A stretch of DNA of 24,509 bases, taken from the IMG/VR virus record IMGVR_UViG_3300044613_001962, positions 1 to 24,509 of that record. One strand, 5' to 3'. Below the pieces are notes generated by a model that was given only the letters and a program-made list of their open reading frames with translations, was not told the DNA's origin and made no database searches. This stretch comes from a virus. How positions within the stretch are numbered: position 1 is the stretch's first letter; the number at the start of each line of letters is the position of its first letter. Of this stretch, positions 7,951-15,838 are shown piece after piece. Position numbers and translations under genes: made by a program.

Positions 7951-8159
7951 CGACAATACGAGTGCGGATGAAGCGGGCCTACGGGGCGTACAAGGCCAAC
8001 GAGCTGGTCGATGTCGATGAGGGCCTCGCGGCTCGGCTGTTCGCGTGGGACTACGCCACGCGCGAGACGCAGCGGACGCTGATCGAGACGGCGTCGCTCG
8101 AGCCCGATGCGGAGCAGGCGGACGTGACGCCACGACGACGAGGGCGGCGGCATGAATGA
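7947..8159 (+). CDS. small phage protein of unknown function
   Basis: This 70-residue protein begins with GTG at 7947, overlapping the previous stop as GTGA, with GGAG about 11 bases upstream (an alternative ATG at 7932 is in frame). The first half (RVRMKRAYGAYKANELVDVDEGLAARLFAWDYA) follows a pattern common in short phage proteins near connector genes: a strand with YGxYKxxxLV, then a helix of Ala/Leu. The C-terminus is basic (RRRGRRHE). I do not know a function. It overlaps the next gene by eight bases, so it is part of the same translationally coupled set and may be structural or an assembly factor. Confidence 0.68.
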   Translation: MTTIRVRMKRAYGAYKANELVDVDEGLAARLFAWDYATRETQRTLIETASLEPDAEQADVTPRRRGRRHE

Positions 8160-8763
8160 CGGCAAGCGGTTCCGCAGCCTCAAGGCGCTGACGCAGCCGG
8201 TCGTCGAGCCTGTGTCGCTCGCCGAGGCGAAGGCTCAGTGTCGCATCGACACGACCGCCGACGATGCCTACGTGGTGGCGTTGATCGCTGCCGCCCGCGA
8301 GTACGTCGAGGCGTACATGGACGAGTCGCTGATCGACCGGCAGTACGTCATGCGGCTCGATGCGTTTCCGGCCGTCATCGAGCTACCCCGGCCGCCGATG
8401 AGCCAGACCGCTGAGCGGACTGCTGTGTCGATCACCTACGTGACGGGCGAGTCGGGCGCGACGGCGACGCTGGCTGCGACCGAGTACCGCGTGGATCGCG
8501 ACAGCGTGCCGGGCAGGATTCGCACGCTCTACGCCGGCTCCTGGCCGTCGCACCTACTCGACTACGGCAGCGTCACGGTGACGTGGTGGGCCGGGCGAGG
8601 CATCGACGGCACTGCCGTCTCGCAGCGGGTGAAGGCCGCGATGTTGATGCTGGTCGCCCAGTGGTATGAGCGTCGCATGGCGGCGGATGCTGCGAACCTT
8701 AGCGAGATGCCGTTCGGCGTCAGGGCGTTGCTCGACTCCGCGAAGTGGGGGTCATATACGTGA
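8152..8763 (+). CDS. head-tail connector protein (gp6-like)
   Basis: This is the connector (adaptor) ring protein that sits below the portal. The N-terminal part has the characteristic PVSLAEAKAQCRIDTTADDAYVVALIAAAREYVEAYMDESLIDRQYVMRLDAFP pattern of the gp6-like family: VSLAEAK, then DDAYV with long helices, then a beta strand with a pair of prolines (ELPRPPM). The middle has YVTGESG and VDRDSVPGRI strands, and the C-terminal helices (VKAAMLMLVAQWYERR) are typical. Length of 203 residues is normal. ATG at 8152 overlaps the previous gene; the stop overlaps the next start as GTGA. Position next to head closure and gp10-like genes supports the call. Confidence 0.9.
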   Translation: MNDGKRFRSLKALTQPVVEPVSLAEAKAQCRIDTTADDAYVVALIAAAREYVEAYMDESLIDRQYVMRLDAFPAVIELPRPPMSQTAERTAVSITYVTGESGATATLAATEYRVDRDSVPGRIRTLYAGSWPSHLLDYGSVTVTWWAGRGIDGTAVSQRVKAAMLMLVAQWYERRMAADAANLSEMPFGVRALLDSAKWGSYT

Positions 8764-9179
8764 GCCTACGCGGACAGATCATCGTTGACGTGACGTTCGC
8801 CGACACGGCGAGCGCGACAGGCGTGGACACGACCAAGGCGCTGTCGCTCATCACGCGAGACGAGTACGACTCAGGCAAGGTGGCGATCATCTCGGGCACG
8901 GTCGGCACCGGCACGGTGACGATCTCGTTCGCCAGCCCGGGCTACACGGCGGCGTCCGGCTCGGCGGTGTCGTTCGCCAACGTCTCGCGGCTAGCGTTCT
9001 CAGCCGGCTCGACAACGCTCGTGCGATGCACCGGCGTCACCACGGGTAAGCCAGCCGTGCTGTCTCGTGCCGACCAGGGCTCGGTGTCGGAGGTGGGATC
9101 GACCGAGACGGCGGTCCAGATCGCGGTGGACGCAGCGTCCGGCACGTCGTCCTACACGCTGGTGCTCTATGGCTCTTGA
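8760..9179 (+). CDS. beta-rich virion protein of unknown function
   Basis: This 139-residue protein starts with GTG at 8760, overlapping the connector stop. It is nearly all small and beta-forming residues: alternating Thr, Val, Ser, Gly and Ala in stretches such as IIVDVTFADTASATGVDTTKALSLITRD and TVGTGTVTISFASPGYTAASGSAVSFANVSR. This reads as a beta-sandwich or fibre-like structural domain with no helices. No enzyme motif is present. It lies between the connector and the head-closure gene, a place where most phages have nothing, so it may be an extra neck or decoration protein. The last four codons overlap the start of the next gene. Confidence 0.7.
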   Translation: MSLRGQIIVDVTFADTASATGVDTTKALSLITRDEYDSGKVAIISGTVGTGTVTISFASPGYTAASGSAVSFANVSRLAFSAGSTTLVRCTGVTTGKPAVLSRADQGSVSEVGSTETAVQIAVDAASGTSSYTLVLYGS

Positions 9180-9489
9180 CCCGGGCCGGCTCCGTGAGCG
9201 GGTGACGGTGCAGCGGGCGACGGTCTCGCGGAACAGCATCGGCGAGAGCGTGCAGACGTGGTCCGACCTTGTTGAGCGGTGGGCCAGCGTCGAGGGACTG
9301 TCGGGCCGCGAGGTGCTTCAGTCGGGCCAGCAGCAGACCGAGGTGACGCATCGTGTGAGGATGCGGTACGTGGACGGCATGACGCACACCGACCGGCTGC
9401 TCTGGCGTGGCCGAGTGCTGGAGATTTCGTCGCTGCTGGAGCACGCCAACCGGACCGAGCACGAAATCCTCTGCGTGGAGGAGGTGTGA
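9169..9489 (+). CDS. phage head closure protein (head-tail adaptor, SPP1 gp16-like)
   Basis: It closes the filled head below the connector and offers the docking surface for the tail. The sequence is a clear match to the head-tail joining family: LDPGRLRERVTVQR, then GESVQTWSDLVERWASVEGLSGRE, then EVTHRVRMRYVDGMTHTDRLLWRGRVLEISSLLE. Length of 106 residues is typical. The ATG at 9169 overlaps the preceding stop by 11 bases, and the TGA shares TGATG with the next gene. It sits between the connector and gp10-like genes as in most siphoviruses. Confidence 0.92.
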   Translation: MALDPGRLRERVTVQRATVSRNSIGESVQTWSDLVERWASVEGLSGREVLQSGQQQTEVTHRVRMRYVDGMTHTDRLLWRGRVLEISSLLEHANRTEHEILCVEEV

Positions 9490-10271
9490 TGGCTGCGGTC
9501 GGGATCAAACTTGAGTTGGCGACGAGCAATCTCGAAGAGCTCGGGAAGATTGCTCGCAACCTATTCGACAGGCCGGGCAATGCGGCGATGCTTGCGAAGG
9601 CGTTGGAGAAGTCGCTCACGCCGGCGTTGGAGCGTCTGAAGCGCAATACGCCGGTCGGACCTACTGGCAACCTACGGTCGGCCGCTGCAGTCAAGGTCAA
9701 GGCATACGACAAGAGCGGCAACGCCGTTGGTCTGCTGGGCTACCGCCGAGCCGGCCGCGGTGCGTCCGCCAGTGCAGCCGGCGGCAAGGTACGCAAGGGA
9801 CCGGATCGGGCGTTCCATCAGTTCTGGCTCGAGCTCGGCACGAAGGACTACACGCTCACGACGATCGCGAACAAGCCGTATGCCCGCAAAAGCCACACGC
9901 GCAAGACCAAGAGCGGGACGGTCACGACGGTACAAGCGCATCAGGTCGCCCGCGGTCAGGGTGCCGTGATCGCATCGAGCTACGTCAAGCTCGGGCGGTT
10001 CGCCATGGCACAGACGCCGCGGCAGGAAGATGGGCAGCGGGTCGTGACGAACCCGCCCTACCCCGGCGCGTTCTTTCGCAAGGCGAAAAAAGGACAGGCT
10101 ATCCGCATCGACGGCATGCGCCCTGGCGGCACGACCGGCAAGCCGCCGCTCGCCACGACGTGGGAGCAGTCGCAGGCCGAGGTGGCCGAGATCCTCTCTC
10201 GAGAACTGCGGCTGTCCATCGAGGCGGCCCTCCAGACGCTGATCCAGAGTGCCGACCTGGGAGTGGACTGA
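9489..10271 (+). CDS. HK97 gp10-like head-tail joining or tail completion protein
   Basis: This 260-residue protein has the core of the HK97 gp10-like family: an N-terminal helix (ALEKSLTPALERLKRNTPV) followed by the signature GPTGNLRSAAAVKVKAY and GNAVGLLGYRR. It also has FHQFWLELGTKDY, matching the family's Tyr/Phe-rich region, and basic loops. It is longer than usual (about 120-150 residues), with an inserted basic stretch (ARKSHTRKTKSG) and a C-terminal helix. The ATG at 9489 overlaps the previous stop and is preceded by GGAGGAGG. It probably sits at the head-tail junction or acts in tail completion. Position and motif support the family call. Confidence 0.85.
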   Translation: MAAVGIKLELATSNLEELGKIARNLFDRPGNAAMLAKALEKSLTPALERLKRNTPVGPTGNLRSAAAVKVKAYDKSGNAVGLLGYRRAGRGASASAAGGKVRKGPDRAFHQFWLELGTKDYTLTTIANKPYARKSHTRKTKSGTVTTVQAHQVARGQGAVIASSYVKLGRFAMAQTPRQEDGQRVVTNPPYPGAFFRKAKKGQAIRIDGMRPGGTTGKPPLATTWEQSQAEVAEILSRELRLSIEAALQTLIQSADLGVD

Positions 10272-10687
10272 TGCTGCAGGTGCCAGAGAAAGCCGTCGCG
10301 GACGCCCTCGTGGCCGACGTGTCGGTGAACGAGCTGCTCGGCGGGCGGATCGCCCCGGTGATTCAGGACGCCGCGACGCCGCTGCCGTTCATCAACTGGA
10401 TTCGCCGCGGCGTCCAGCGGGAGGACACGCTCGCCGGCAAGACGGGTCTGGCGACGGTCACGCTCGACCTCGACATCTACGCCGCCACCTACCTCGGGGC
10501 GCGAGATTTGGCGGACCGCTGCCGCCGGAAACTGGATGGGTGGGGCACGCCGGTGCAATCATCAATAAGCATCCGGCGCGTGGCGTTGCAGAACGAATCC
10601 GACGGGCTGGTGCAACTGTCCGGCGGCGACCTCCCGCCGGTCTACGTCGTCACACAGACATACACAGTCCTCTGGCAGGAGCCCTGA
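10271..10687 (+). CDS. tail terminator protein (DUF3168-like)
   Basis: This 138-residue protein fits the tail terminator or tail completion position and the pattern of DUF3168: an N-terminal helix with ADALVADVSVNELLGGRIAP, then a proline-containing QDAATPLPFINWIRR, a beta strand region TVTLDLDIYAAT, and a helix ARDLADRCRRKLDG, ending in strands (PVYVVTQTYTVLW). The ATG at 10271 shares TGATG with the upstream stop. Such proteins form the ring that caps the tail tube and connects it to the head. Length and order fit. The next gene begins four bases later, so translation is coupled. Confidence 0.85.
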   Translation: MLQVPEKAVADALVADVSVNELLGGRIAPVIQDAATPLPFINWIRRGVQREDTLAGKTGLATVTLDLDIYAATYLGARDLADRCRRKLDGWGTPVQSSISIRRVALQNESDGLVQLSGGDLPPVYVVTQTYTVLWQEP

Positions 10688-10690
10688 CGC

Positions 10691-11086
10691 ATGTCCGCTA
10701 CGCCGCATGATGGTGTGGGAACGGTCCTCAATCTGTTCGGCACTGTGTACACGGTGACGAACATCGTCATCAGCAACACCAATCCCGGCGAGGGCGAGGA
10801 GGCGACGATCCAGGTTGGGCACCTCGGCCAGACGACCGGCGAGGCGCTGGCGACGATCAGCCGCCCGCTGACGGTGCCGGCGGCTGACGGCGGCACGGGG
10901 CGTCAGGTGACGTTTGACTACCTCGGCAAGACCGTGATTCTCGACGGTGCCACTGGCACGGTGACGATCACGACCGGCGGCACGACGCTCATCAACGGCA
11001 AGGCCGCCACGGTGTCGAGCTCGACGCTGACGCTGGCGACGAACGACGCCATCCGCGGTCAGGCAACGGTCGCCGTCGCTCGGTGA
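10691..11086 (+). CDS. candidate tail tube protein 1
   Basis: This 131-residue, beta-rich protein follows the terminator gene, the normal site for the tail tube. AGGAG lies about eight bases before the ATG at 10691. Strand-like segments such as GTVYTVTNIVISNTNPGEGEEATIQVGHLGQTTGEALATISRPL end in a proline-rich break, then VTFDYLGKTVILDGATGTVTI. The IGHLG/TTGEA region resembles tail tube strand-loop patterns. No tube family is recognised with certainty. A second protein of similar size follows directly, so one could be the tube and the other a paralogue or spike partner. Confidence 0.62.
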   Translation: MSATPHDGVGTVLNLFGTVYTVTNIVISNTNPGEGEEATIQVGHLGQTTGEALATISRPLTVPAADGGTGRQVTFDYLGKTVILDGATGTVTITTGGTTLINGKAATVSSSTLTLATNDAIRGQATVAVAR

Positions 11087-11107
11087 GCGTAGCGGAGGGC
11101 ATCCGCT

Positions 11108-11485
11108 ATGGCGATCCGGGTATCGGGCGTATCTGTAACGTGGGGCGGCACCGCGCTCTCCAAGGTGTTTGACGCCACGCTGTCGCTCCAGCGTGGCGCG
11201 CCTGCGGCACGCACTGCGAAGTGGACGCTCGACCTCGGCGAGGTGACGCTCTCGGCGTACACGCGCGTTGCCCTGCCAGACAGTGACTATGGGCAGCGTC
11301 GTCGCCTGACCATCACGGCGCAGAACGACCAGGGCACGGCGACAACGAGCACGTTCACCGTCTTCGACGCCGACTGTGTCTACCTCGGTGCCGAGATCCG
11401 AGGCGAGGTGAATAACGTCTGGCGATTTGACCACTCTTTCAAAGTGATGGACACGGTCGGTAGTGCGACCGCGTATCCATCGTGA
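11108..11485 (+). CDS. candidate tail tube protein 2
   Basis: This 125-residue protein begins ATG 11108 after CGGAGGG. It opens with MAIRVSGVSVTWGGTALSKVFDATLSLQRG, the pattern (W-G-G then a strand with V and L) used by several tail tube proteins. It continues with a beta-sheet rich body (WTLDLGEVTLSAYTRVALP and LTITAQNDQGTATTSTFTVFDADCVYL) and a helix-free C-terminus. The tail chaperone gene follows it, as in tube-chaperone-tape measure order, so this is the better tube candidate of the two. Evidence is order and general pattern only. Confidence 0.62.
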   Translation: MAIRVSGVSVTWGGTALSKVFDATLSLQRGAPAARTAKWTLDLGEVTLSAYTRVALPDSDYGQRRRLTITAQNDQGTATTSTFTVFDADCVYLGAEIRGEVNNVWRFDHSFKVMDTVGSATAYPS

Positions 11486-11496
11486 GGTAGTAAGAC

Positions 11497-11847
11497 ATGG
11501 CGACACTGACTCTCGAGCAGATTCTCGCGGCGAATGACATGGGGCTGCACGGCCCGATTGCGGTCCCCGAGTGGGGCGGCGAAGTGTTCATTCGCGTGAT
11601 GAGCGTCGGCGAGCGCGACAGCTACGAGCGGAAGTGGATCGGCAAGAGGGAGACTGGCATCGAGAACTTCCGGGCCGAGTATCTGTCGCGGTGTCTGTGC
11701 GACGAGAGCGGCAAGCTCCTGTTCACACGCGACAAGGTCGACCTGCTCGCTGGCAAGAGCGGCGCGGTCGTTTCGCGGCTGTTCGACTTGGCCCTCAAGC
11801 ACAACAACATGACGGAGGCGGATGTCGAGCAGTTGGCAAAAAACTGA
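11497..11847 (+). CDS. tail assembly chaperone, short form (gpG-like)
   Basis: This 116-residue protein has the pattern of phage tail assembly chaperones: an N-terminal helix, then PIAVPEWGGEVFIRVMSVGERDSYE (the PEWGG.V..R.M...ERD motif), and a C-terminal region ending EQLAKN. GAGGT precedes the ATG at 11497. In lambda-like phages it binds the tape measure while the tube is assembled. A canonical slippery site sits at its 3' end, one codon before the stop, so a fraction of ribosomes makes a long form. It lies directly before the tape measure gene, as expected. Confidence 0.9.
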   Translation: MATLTLEQILAANDMGLHGPIAVPEWGGEVFIRVMSVGERDSYERKWIGKRETGIENFRAEYLSRCLCDESGKLLFTRDKVDLLAGKSGAVVSRLFDLALKHNNMTEADVEQLAKN

Positions 11848-12164
11848 ATGCCTCGCCATCGCGGCGGTATCTGTTCGCGCTGGCGGGGCATCTGCACATG
11901 ACGGTACGTGAGCTCTGCGAGCGGATGGACTCTCGCGAGCTCTCGGAGTGGATGGCGTATACGAGGTACTTCGTGGCGCTGCCCGACCCGTGGCTGCAGA
12001 CGGGGCTACTGGCTGCGATCGCAACGGCACCGCACACCGACCCGAAAAAGGGCCCGCCGCCGACAGCATCCGACTACGTGCCGACGCTGACGCCGCCGCA
12101 GCATGAGGAGCAGGACCGGGCGGCAATCATGAAGCTCCGGGCAGAACTGGGGATTGTGGACTGA
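11497..12164 (+). CDS. tail assembly chaperone, frameshifted long form (gpGT-like)
   Basis: Slippage at 11838-11844 joins the short chaperone to the -1 frame, which reads LNASPSRRYLFALAGHLHMTVRELCERMDSRELSEWMAYTRYF from 11844 on and ends at TGA 12162-12164. The added part is about 106 residues, giving about 222 in all. The EL...ELSEW motif with flanking helices (HLHMTVRELCERMDSRELSEWMAY) is typical of the T portion of G-T chaperones, and a proline-rich stretch and an acidic C-terminal helix follow. The long form is known in the family to bind the tape measure and recruit tube protein. The stop overlaps the tape measure ATG (TGATG). Confidence 0.88.
11838..11889 (+). promoter_or_regulatory. 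programmed -1 ribosomal frameshift site
   Basis: The heptamer A AAA AAC (11838-11844) has the X XXY YYZ form and sits just before the zero-frame stop TGA (11845-11847). After a five-base spacer, a stem-loop begins: GCCTCGCCA (11850-11858) pairs with TGGCGGGGC (11881-11889), one wobble; an inner CGCG pair (11860-11863 with 11876-11879) extends it after a one-base mismatch on each side. Slippery site, spacing and stimulator together are the standard design. The -1 frame is open to 12164. Confidence 0.92.
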
Positions 12165-15100
12165 TGGCGAACGTGCTCGGACTCGCGCTGAAGATTTCTG
12201 CGGATGCGTCGCAGCTCAAGCTGACGCCGGCCGAGCGTGCCATTCAGGCAATCGAGCGAGAGGCAAAGAAAGCAACTGCCGCATTCGACGCCTTCGCATC
12301 TTCAAGCGAGGCGGCTGCGGTTGCCCAGCGAGATGCTGTGCAGTCGTTCTCAGACCTGTCGAAGCAGCTGCAGAGCAATCAGATATCAGCGGCGCAGTTT
12401 TCGCAAGAGTTCAGCAACTTAGGAGCTGCCGTAGAAGCCCAGGCAGACGCGTTTGCGCGTGCGGCTGAGATCACAGAGTCCGTAGTCACTCCAGCCGAGA
12501 AGTTTGCGAGAAGAGTGGCCGAGCTCGACGAGCAATTACAGGCAGGGAGAATCACCACCGAAACATACGGTCGCGCCGTCGCAGAGGTTCGCCGCGAGTA
12601 CGGCGGGTTGGATGCAAATCTCTCAAGGGTCGAGGAGCGTGCCGGGAAGATTGCCAACATCTTCGGCAGAGTAGGTGATACGTTTCGGTCTGTATCTGGC
12701 GCTGCCGAGGGCGTCGGAAACGCTGTGCGTGCCATCTCTGAAGCCGGATCCGCTGTCGTTCAGTTTGGCTTTGATGTCGCGAAGGCGACCGCTGCATTCA
12801 AGGCATTTCAGTTCGCGACCCAGAACTACAGCGTTCCGCAAGGGCTGCTTGGGATAGTCCTAAACCTCGGAAAGTTCTTGACGATATTGAAGGTCGCAGA
12901 GGTTGCTGCTTCGCAGCTTGGCGTCGATATCAGCGGCGTTGCGGACGCGGCTACAAAAGCAAGCCTCGTCTTTGCCGGGTTCAAGGTCGGCGGATTGCTC
13001 GGGCTCGACAAAGCGCTCGCTCCAACGATAGCTACTCTTGGTACCGCGCTTCCTGCGGCTCTAGCAAGGGTTGGGGTTCCACTGGCTGCGAGTAACGCAG
13101 CAGGCGCAGCGCTCTCTGCAACATTTGTTCGTCTGCTCGGCTTTTCGATCCCGGGCTTCGGGCAACTTGCTGCGGCCGTCTACACGGGCGTGAAGGCGTT
13201 TTCGTCAGCCAGAGATCGCGCGTTTGATCTCGCAGAACAGTTGCGCGAAGGAACAGTTACAGCGGATCAACTCAATGAGCAGTTTGGCCCACGCATCACG
13301 GCAAACGTGGAATCGCTTGCTAGTGCTATCACGCGAGTTGAAGAGGCGCAGTCAGGACTGAGCGGTGCCGCTCAATCGCTCTCAGATACGTTTGTCACGC
13401 CATTCCTTGGCGCATTCGCACGGCTGCAGGACGGATACGCATCTCTCATCGACGGCATATCGCCGGTAGTCTCTGGCATCGCTGACGTGATTCGTCCATT
13501 CGCGGCGGCGTTCGAGCCAGTGTTTACTGCCGTAGGCAGCATTGTTGAATTCTTTGGGCGATTGGTTTCCTCAATCGGCAGTGTCGTGGGATCGCTACTG
13601 AGCTTTACGGGTGCGCTGGTTGGATTGCCGCTCAAGACTACTGCAGCGTCGCTTTCTGTGGTATCGGATGCGTTCAGTGTGCTTCTTGATGGCATCAATC
13701 TAGCAATCGACATAGCGTTGACGCCGCTACGCAGCGCGATGGGCGCACTTACTGATCTGGTGAATGCCGCCGGCGACTCTTATGCAGCATTTGTCGCGCC
13801 AGTGAATTTGGTCCAAGGCGCTCTTGCGTCTGTCGGAGCGCTTGTCGCAGATCAGCTGCTGCCTGCGTTCCGGTTCTTTTCGGAATCCGCCGATAGGGCA
13901 TCCAGAATCGTAGTTGCAGCCTTTGAGAAGGTGCGTGAATTCTTCAAGGTCTTCACTGAAGTTTTCGTCGTCCTGATCGGCGAAAATGTGTCTGCGTTTC
14001 TTGAGTTCACCGGCATCGGAGACGTGGTTGTTGCTGTTGCGGACAGGATAGGACAGGCATTCAACTCCGCATGGGAACTCGTGCAAGGTGTCGCAGGCAC
14101 TGTCGGAGGACTCATTGAGCGAGTTCTCGCATTCGCGGAGGACTGGCTTGGAATCTCTAGGACGATTCAAGAGCCGGTCGTCGCCACGTTTGAGGTTGAC
14201 ACGGGCGACGCCATTGCGGAGCTCATCGCCGAGAACAAGGATCTCGGCAAGGTCATCGACGGCATCACGAAGAGCGTCAGCGATGCCATCAACAAGTCGG
14301 CTCAATTTGGTCAGGCCGGCTTCGATGCCGCGCTGCGGTATCAGCAGGGCATTGACGACCTCAAGGACAAACTCGCCCGCGGGTTCTTCAATGAGGAGCA
14401 GTTCCGCATTGAGGCAGAGAAGGCTCGTGTTGCCTTCCAGGGCGAGCTCGACCGCATCAGTCAAGACGCTCAACTGGACATTCAGATCAACGAGAACGCT
14501 GCACGTACGCTCGAAGGACTTCGGTCCCAGATCAACGATGTCGTCGGCGACTCTGCCCGGCTAGGGCAAGCTGGATTTGATGCCGCTCTCCAATACCAGA
14601 GCGCCATCGAGCGACTCCAGAAGCAGTTCGAGCAAGGCGTCTTCAACGAGACGACGCTCGCCGCAGAGGCGAAGAAGGCTCGCGAGGAATACGACCTGCA
14701 GGTGAAGTCGATCGAGGCTGCTGTGGCTGCACAACAGCAGCAGATCGACAACGACCGCAAGCGGATTGAGTCGCTGCTCCAGGTCAACGACGCCGCCTCG
14801 CGCATCACGGACGACATTGCCGCGGTCGATCGCGAGATTTCGCGCGTGCAGGAAGAGTTGGCGCGTGCCGAGGGCGAGTTGAATGTTGCGTCGGCAGAGG
14901 CCGCACGACGACGCATCGACGAACTTGAGCAACTACAGTCCCGTCTAGCCGACGATCTCCAGGCAGCATCCCAAGGCTTTGAGCAGGGCTTCGACAAGGC
15001 ATTCGCCGCGACCGGCGCGAACTTCGCCCGCCTCGCCGAGCAGGCTGCCCAGTTTGGCGAGGCGGGAAATGCCGCAGCGGCTCGCCTACAGGAAGGCATC

Positions 15101-15838
15101 GCCGCCGCCCAGGAGCAGGCTCGGGACGGCATCCTCAACCGCGAGGCGTTCGAGGCCGAGGTTGCCCGCCGGCAGCAGCTGTTCGAGCAGGAGATCGAGC
15201 AGGTCAAGGCCGTCGCCGACGAGCGGAAGCGCGTCAACGACTTCGTCGATCAGCAGGGTCTGCTCGCCCGGTTCGGTGGCGACCAGCAGCGGCTGGCCGC
15301 GGCTCAGCGTGTCGCGGAGATCGAGCGAGAGATCATCCGCGTGCAGGGCGAAGTGCAGGCCGCACGGGCCGCCGGCAACCAAGAGGCTGTCAACGCGGGC
15401 ATCCAGCGGCTCGGGCTGCTCGATCAGGTTGGTGCCCGCGAGCGAGACATCGCGTCTGGCCGGCAGCAACTGGAGCAGCAGATCGCCCAGCAGCGTGACC
15501 AGTACCTCCAGCAGCTATCGCAGCAGCAGGAGCAGGCCCGGCAGCAGCAGGCCGCTTTCATTGCTGAGCAGCAGAAGGTCATCGAAGCCGAGCAGCAGCG
15601 GCAGGTCGCGCGTGTCCGCGAGCTCAACACGCTTGGCGCTGGCGTCATCGGCGGTGCCGACCTCCGCACGAGCGAGGGCGCGGCCCAGTTCCTCCAGCTT
15701 GCGGCCAGCCGTCAAGACCCCGCGCTCATCGAGGCCCGGCTACAGACTCGCCGCCTGCTGGAGATTCGCAACGGCGTACTTGAGCTCATTCGCTCGTTCG
15801 GTCTGCCGATCGTCCAGATCGGCGCAGGAGTCGGCTAA
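12164..15838 (+). CDS. tail length tape measure protein
   Basis: This 1224-residue protein is the tape measure, which sets tail length and travels with the DNA during infection. It is the longest gene in the window and lies right after the chaperone. The N-terminal part is helical and Ala-rich (LALKISADASQLKL at the start, a common opening), and the middle (residues about 250-640) contains hydrophobic Ala/Gly/Val stretches that could be membrane-active. From about 700 to the end are charged coiled-coil segments with three long repeats and Gln-rich helices. The first two thirds (to about 14170) have visibly lower GC than the rest: my count in 13621-13680 is 32 of 60, against 43 of 60 in 15241-15300. 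ATG at 12164 overlaps the previous stop; the stop overlaps the next start. Confidence 0.95.
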   Translation: MANVLGLALKISADASQLKLTPAERAIQAIEREAKKATAAFDAFASSSEAAAVAQRDAVQSFSDLSKQLQSNQISAAQFSQEFSNLGAAVEAQADAFARAAEITESVVTPAEKFARRVAELDEQLQAGRITTETYGRAVAEVRREYGGLDANLSRVEERAGKIANIFGRVGDTFRSVSGAAEGVGNAVRAISEAGSAVVQFGFDVAKATAAFKAFQFATQNYSVPQGLLGIVLNLGKFLTILKVAEVAASQLGVDISGVADAATKASLVFAGFKVGGLLGLDKALAPTIATLGTALPAALARVGVPLAASNAAGAALSATFVRLLGFSIPGFGQLAAAVYTGVKAFSSARDRAFDLAEQLREGTVTADQLNEQFGPRITANVESLASAITRVEEAQSGLSGAAQSLSDTFVTPFLGAFARLQDGYASLIDGISPVVSGIADVIRPFAAAFEPVFTAVGSIVEFFGRLVSSIGSVVGSLLSFTGALVGLPLKTTAASLSVVSDAFSVLLDGINLAIDIALTPLRSAMGALTDLVNAAGDSYAAFVAPVNLVQGALASVGALVADQLLPAFRFFSESADRASRIVVAAFEKVREFFKVFTEVFVVLIGENVSAFLEFTGIGDVVVAVADRIGQAFNSAWELVQGVAGTVGGLIERVLAFAEDWLGISRTIQEPVVATFEVDTGDAIAELIAENKDLGKVIDGITKSVSDAINKSAQFGQAGFDAALRYQQGIDDLKDKLARGFFNEEQFRIEAEKARVAFQGELDRISQDAQLDIQINENAARTLEGLRSQINDVVGDSARLGQAGFDAALQYQSAIERLQKQFEQGVFNETTLAAEAKKAREEYDLQVKSIEAAVAAQQQQIDNDRKRIESLLQVNDAASRITDDIAAVDREISRVQEELARAEGELNVASAEAARRRIDELEQLQSRLADDLQAASQGFEQGFDKAFAATGANFARLAEQAAQFGEAGNAAAARLQEGIAAAQEQARDGILNREAFEAEVARRQQLFEQEIEQVKAVADERKRVNDFVDQQGLLARFGGDQQRLAAAQRVAEIEREIIRVQGEVQAARAAGNQEAVNAGIQRLGLLDQVGARERDIASGRQQLEQQIAQQRDQYLQQLSQQQEQARQQQAAFIAEQQKVIEAEQQRQVARVRELNTLGAGVIGGADLRTSEGAAQFLQLAASRQDPALIEARLQTRRLLEIRNGVLELIRSFGLPIVQIGAGVG
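14297..15220 (+). repeat. three-copy repeat inside the tape measure
   Basis: Three related protein segments start at residues about 712, 797 and 961 (bases about 14297, 14552 and 15044). Each opens with Ala-(Gln/Arg)-(Phe/Leu)-Gly-(Gln/Glu)-Ala-Gly, then Ala-rich helix with Gln and Ile (AALRYQQGI, AALQYQSAI, AAARLQEGI), a Gly-x-x-Asn turn (GFFNEE, GVFNET, GILNRE) and a charged helix of about 30 residues. The first two are 85 residues apart. Confidence 0.75.

Noticed and set aside
13727-15237. Long minus-strand frames opposite the tape measure
   Set aside because: Low-complexity Ser/Cys/Arg translation, no ribosome binding site of note and a certain gene on the other strand.
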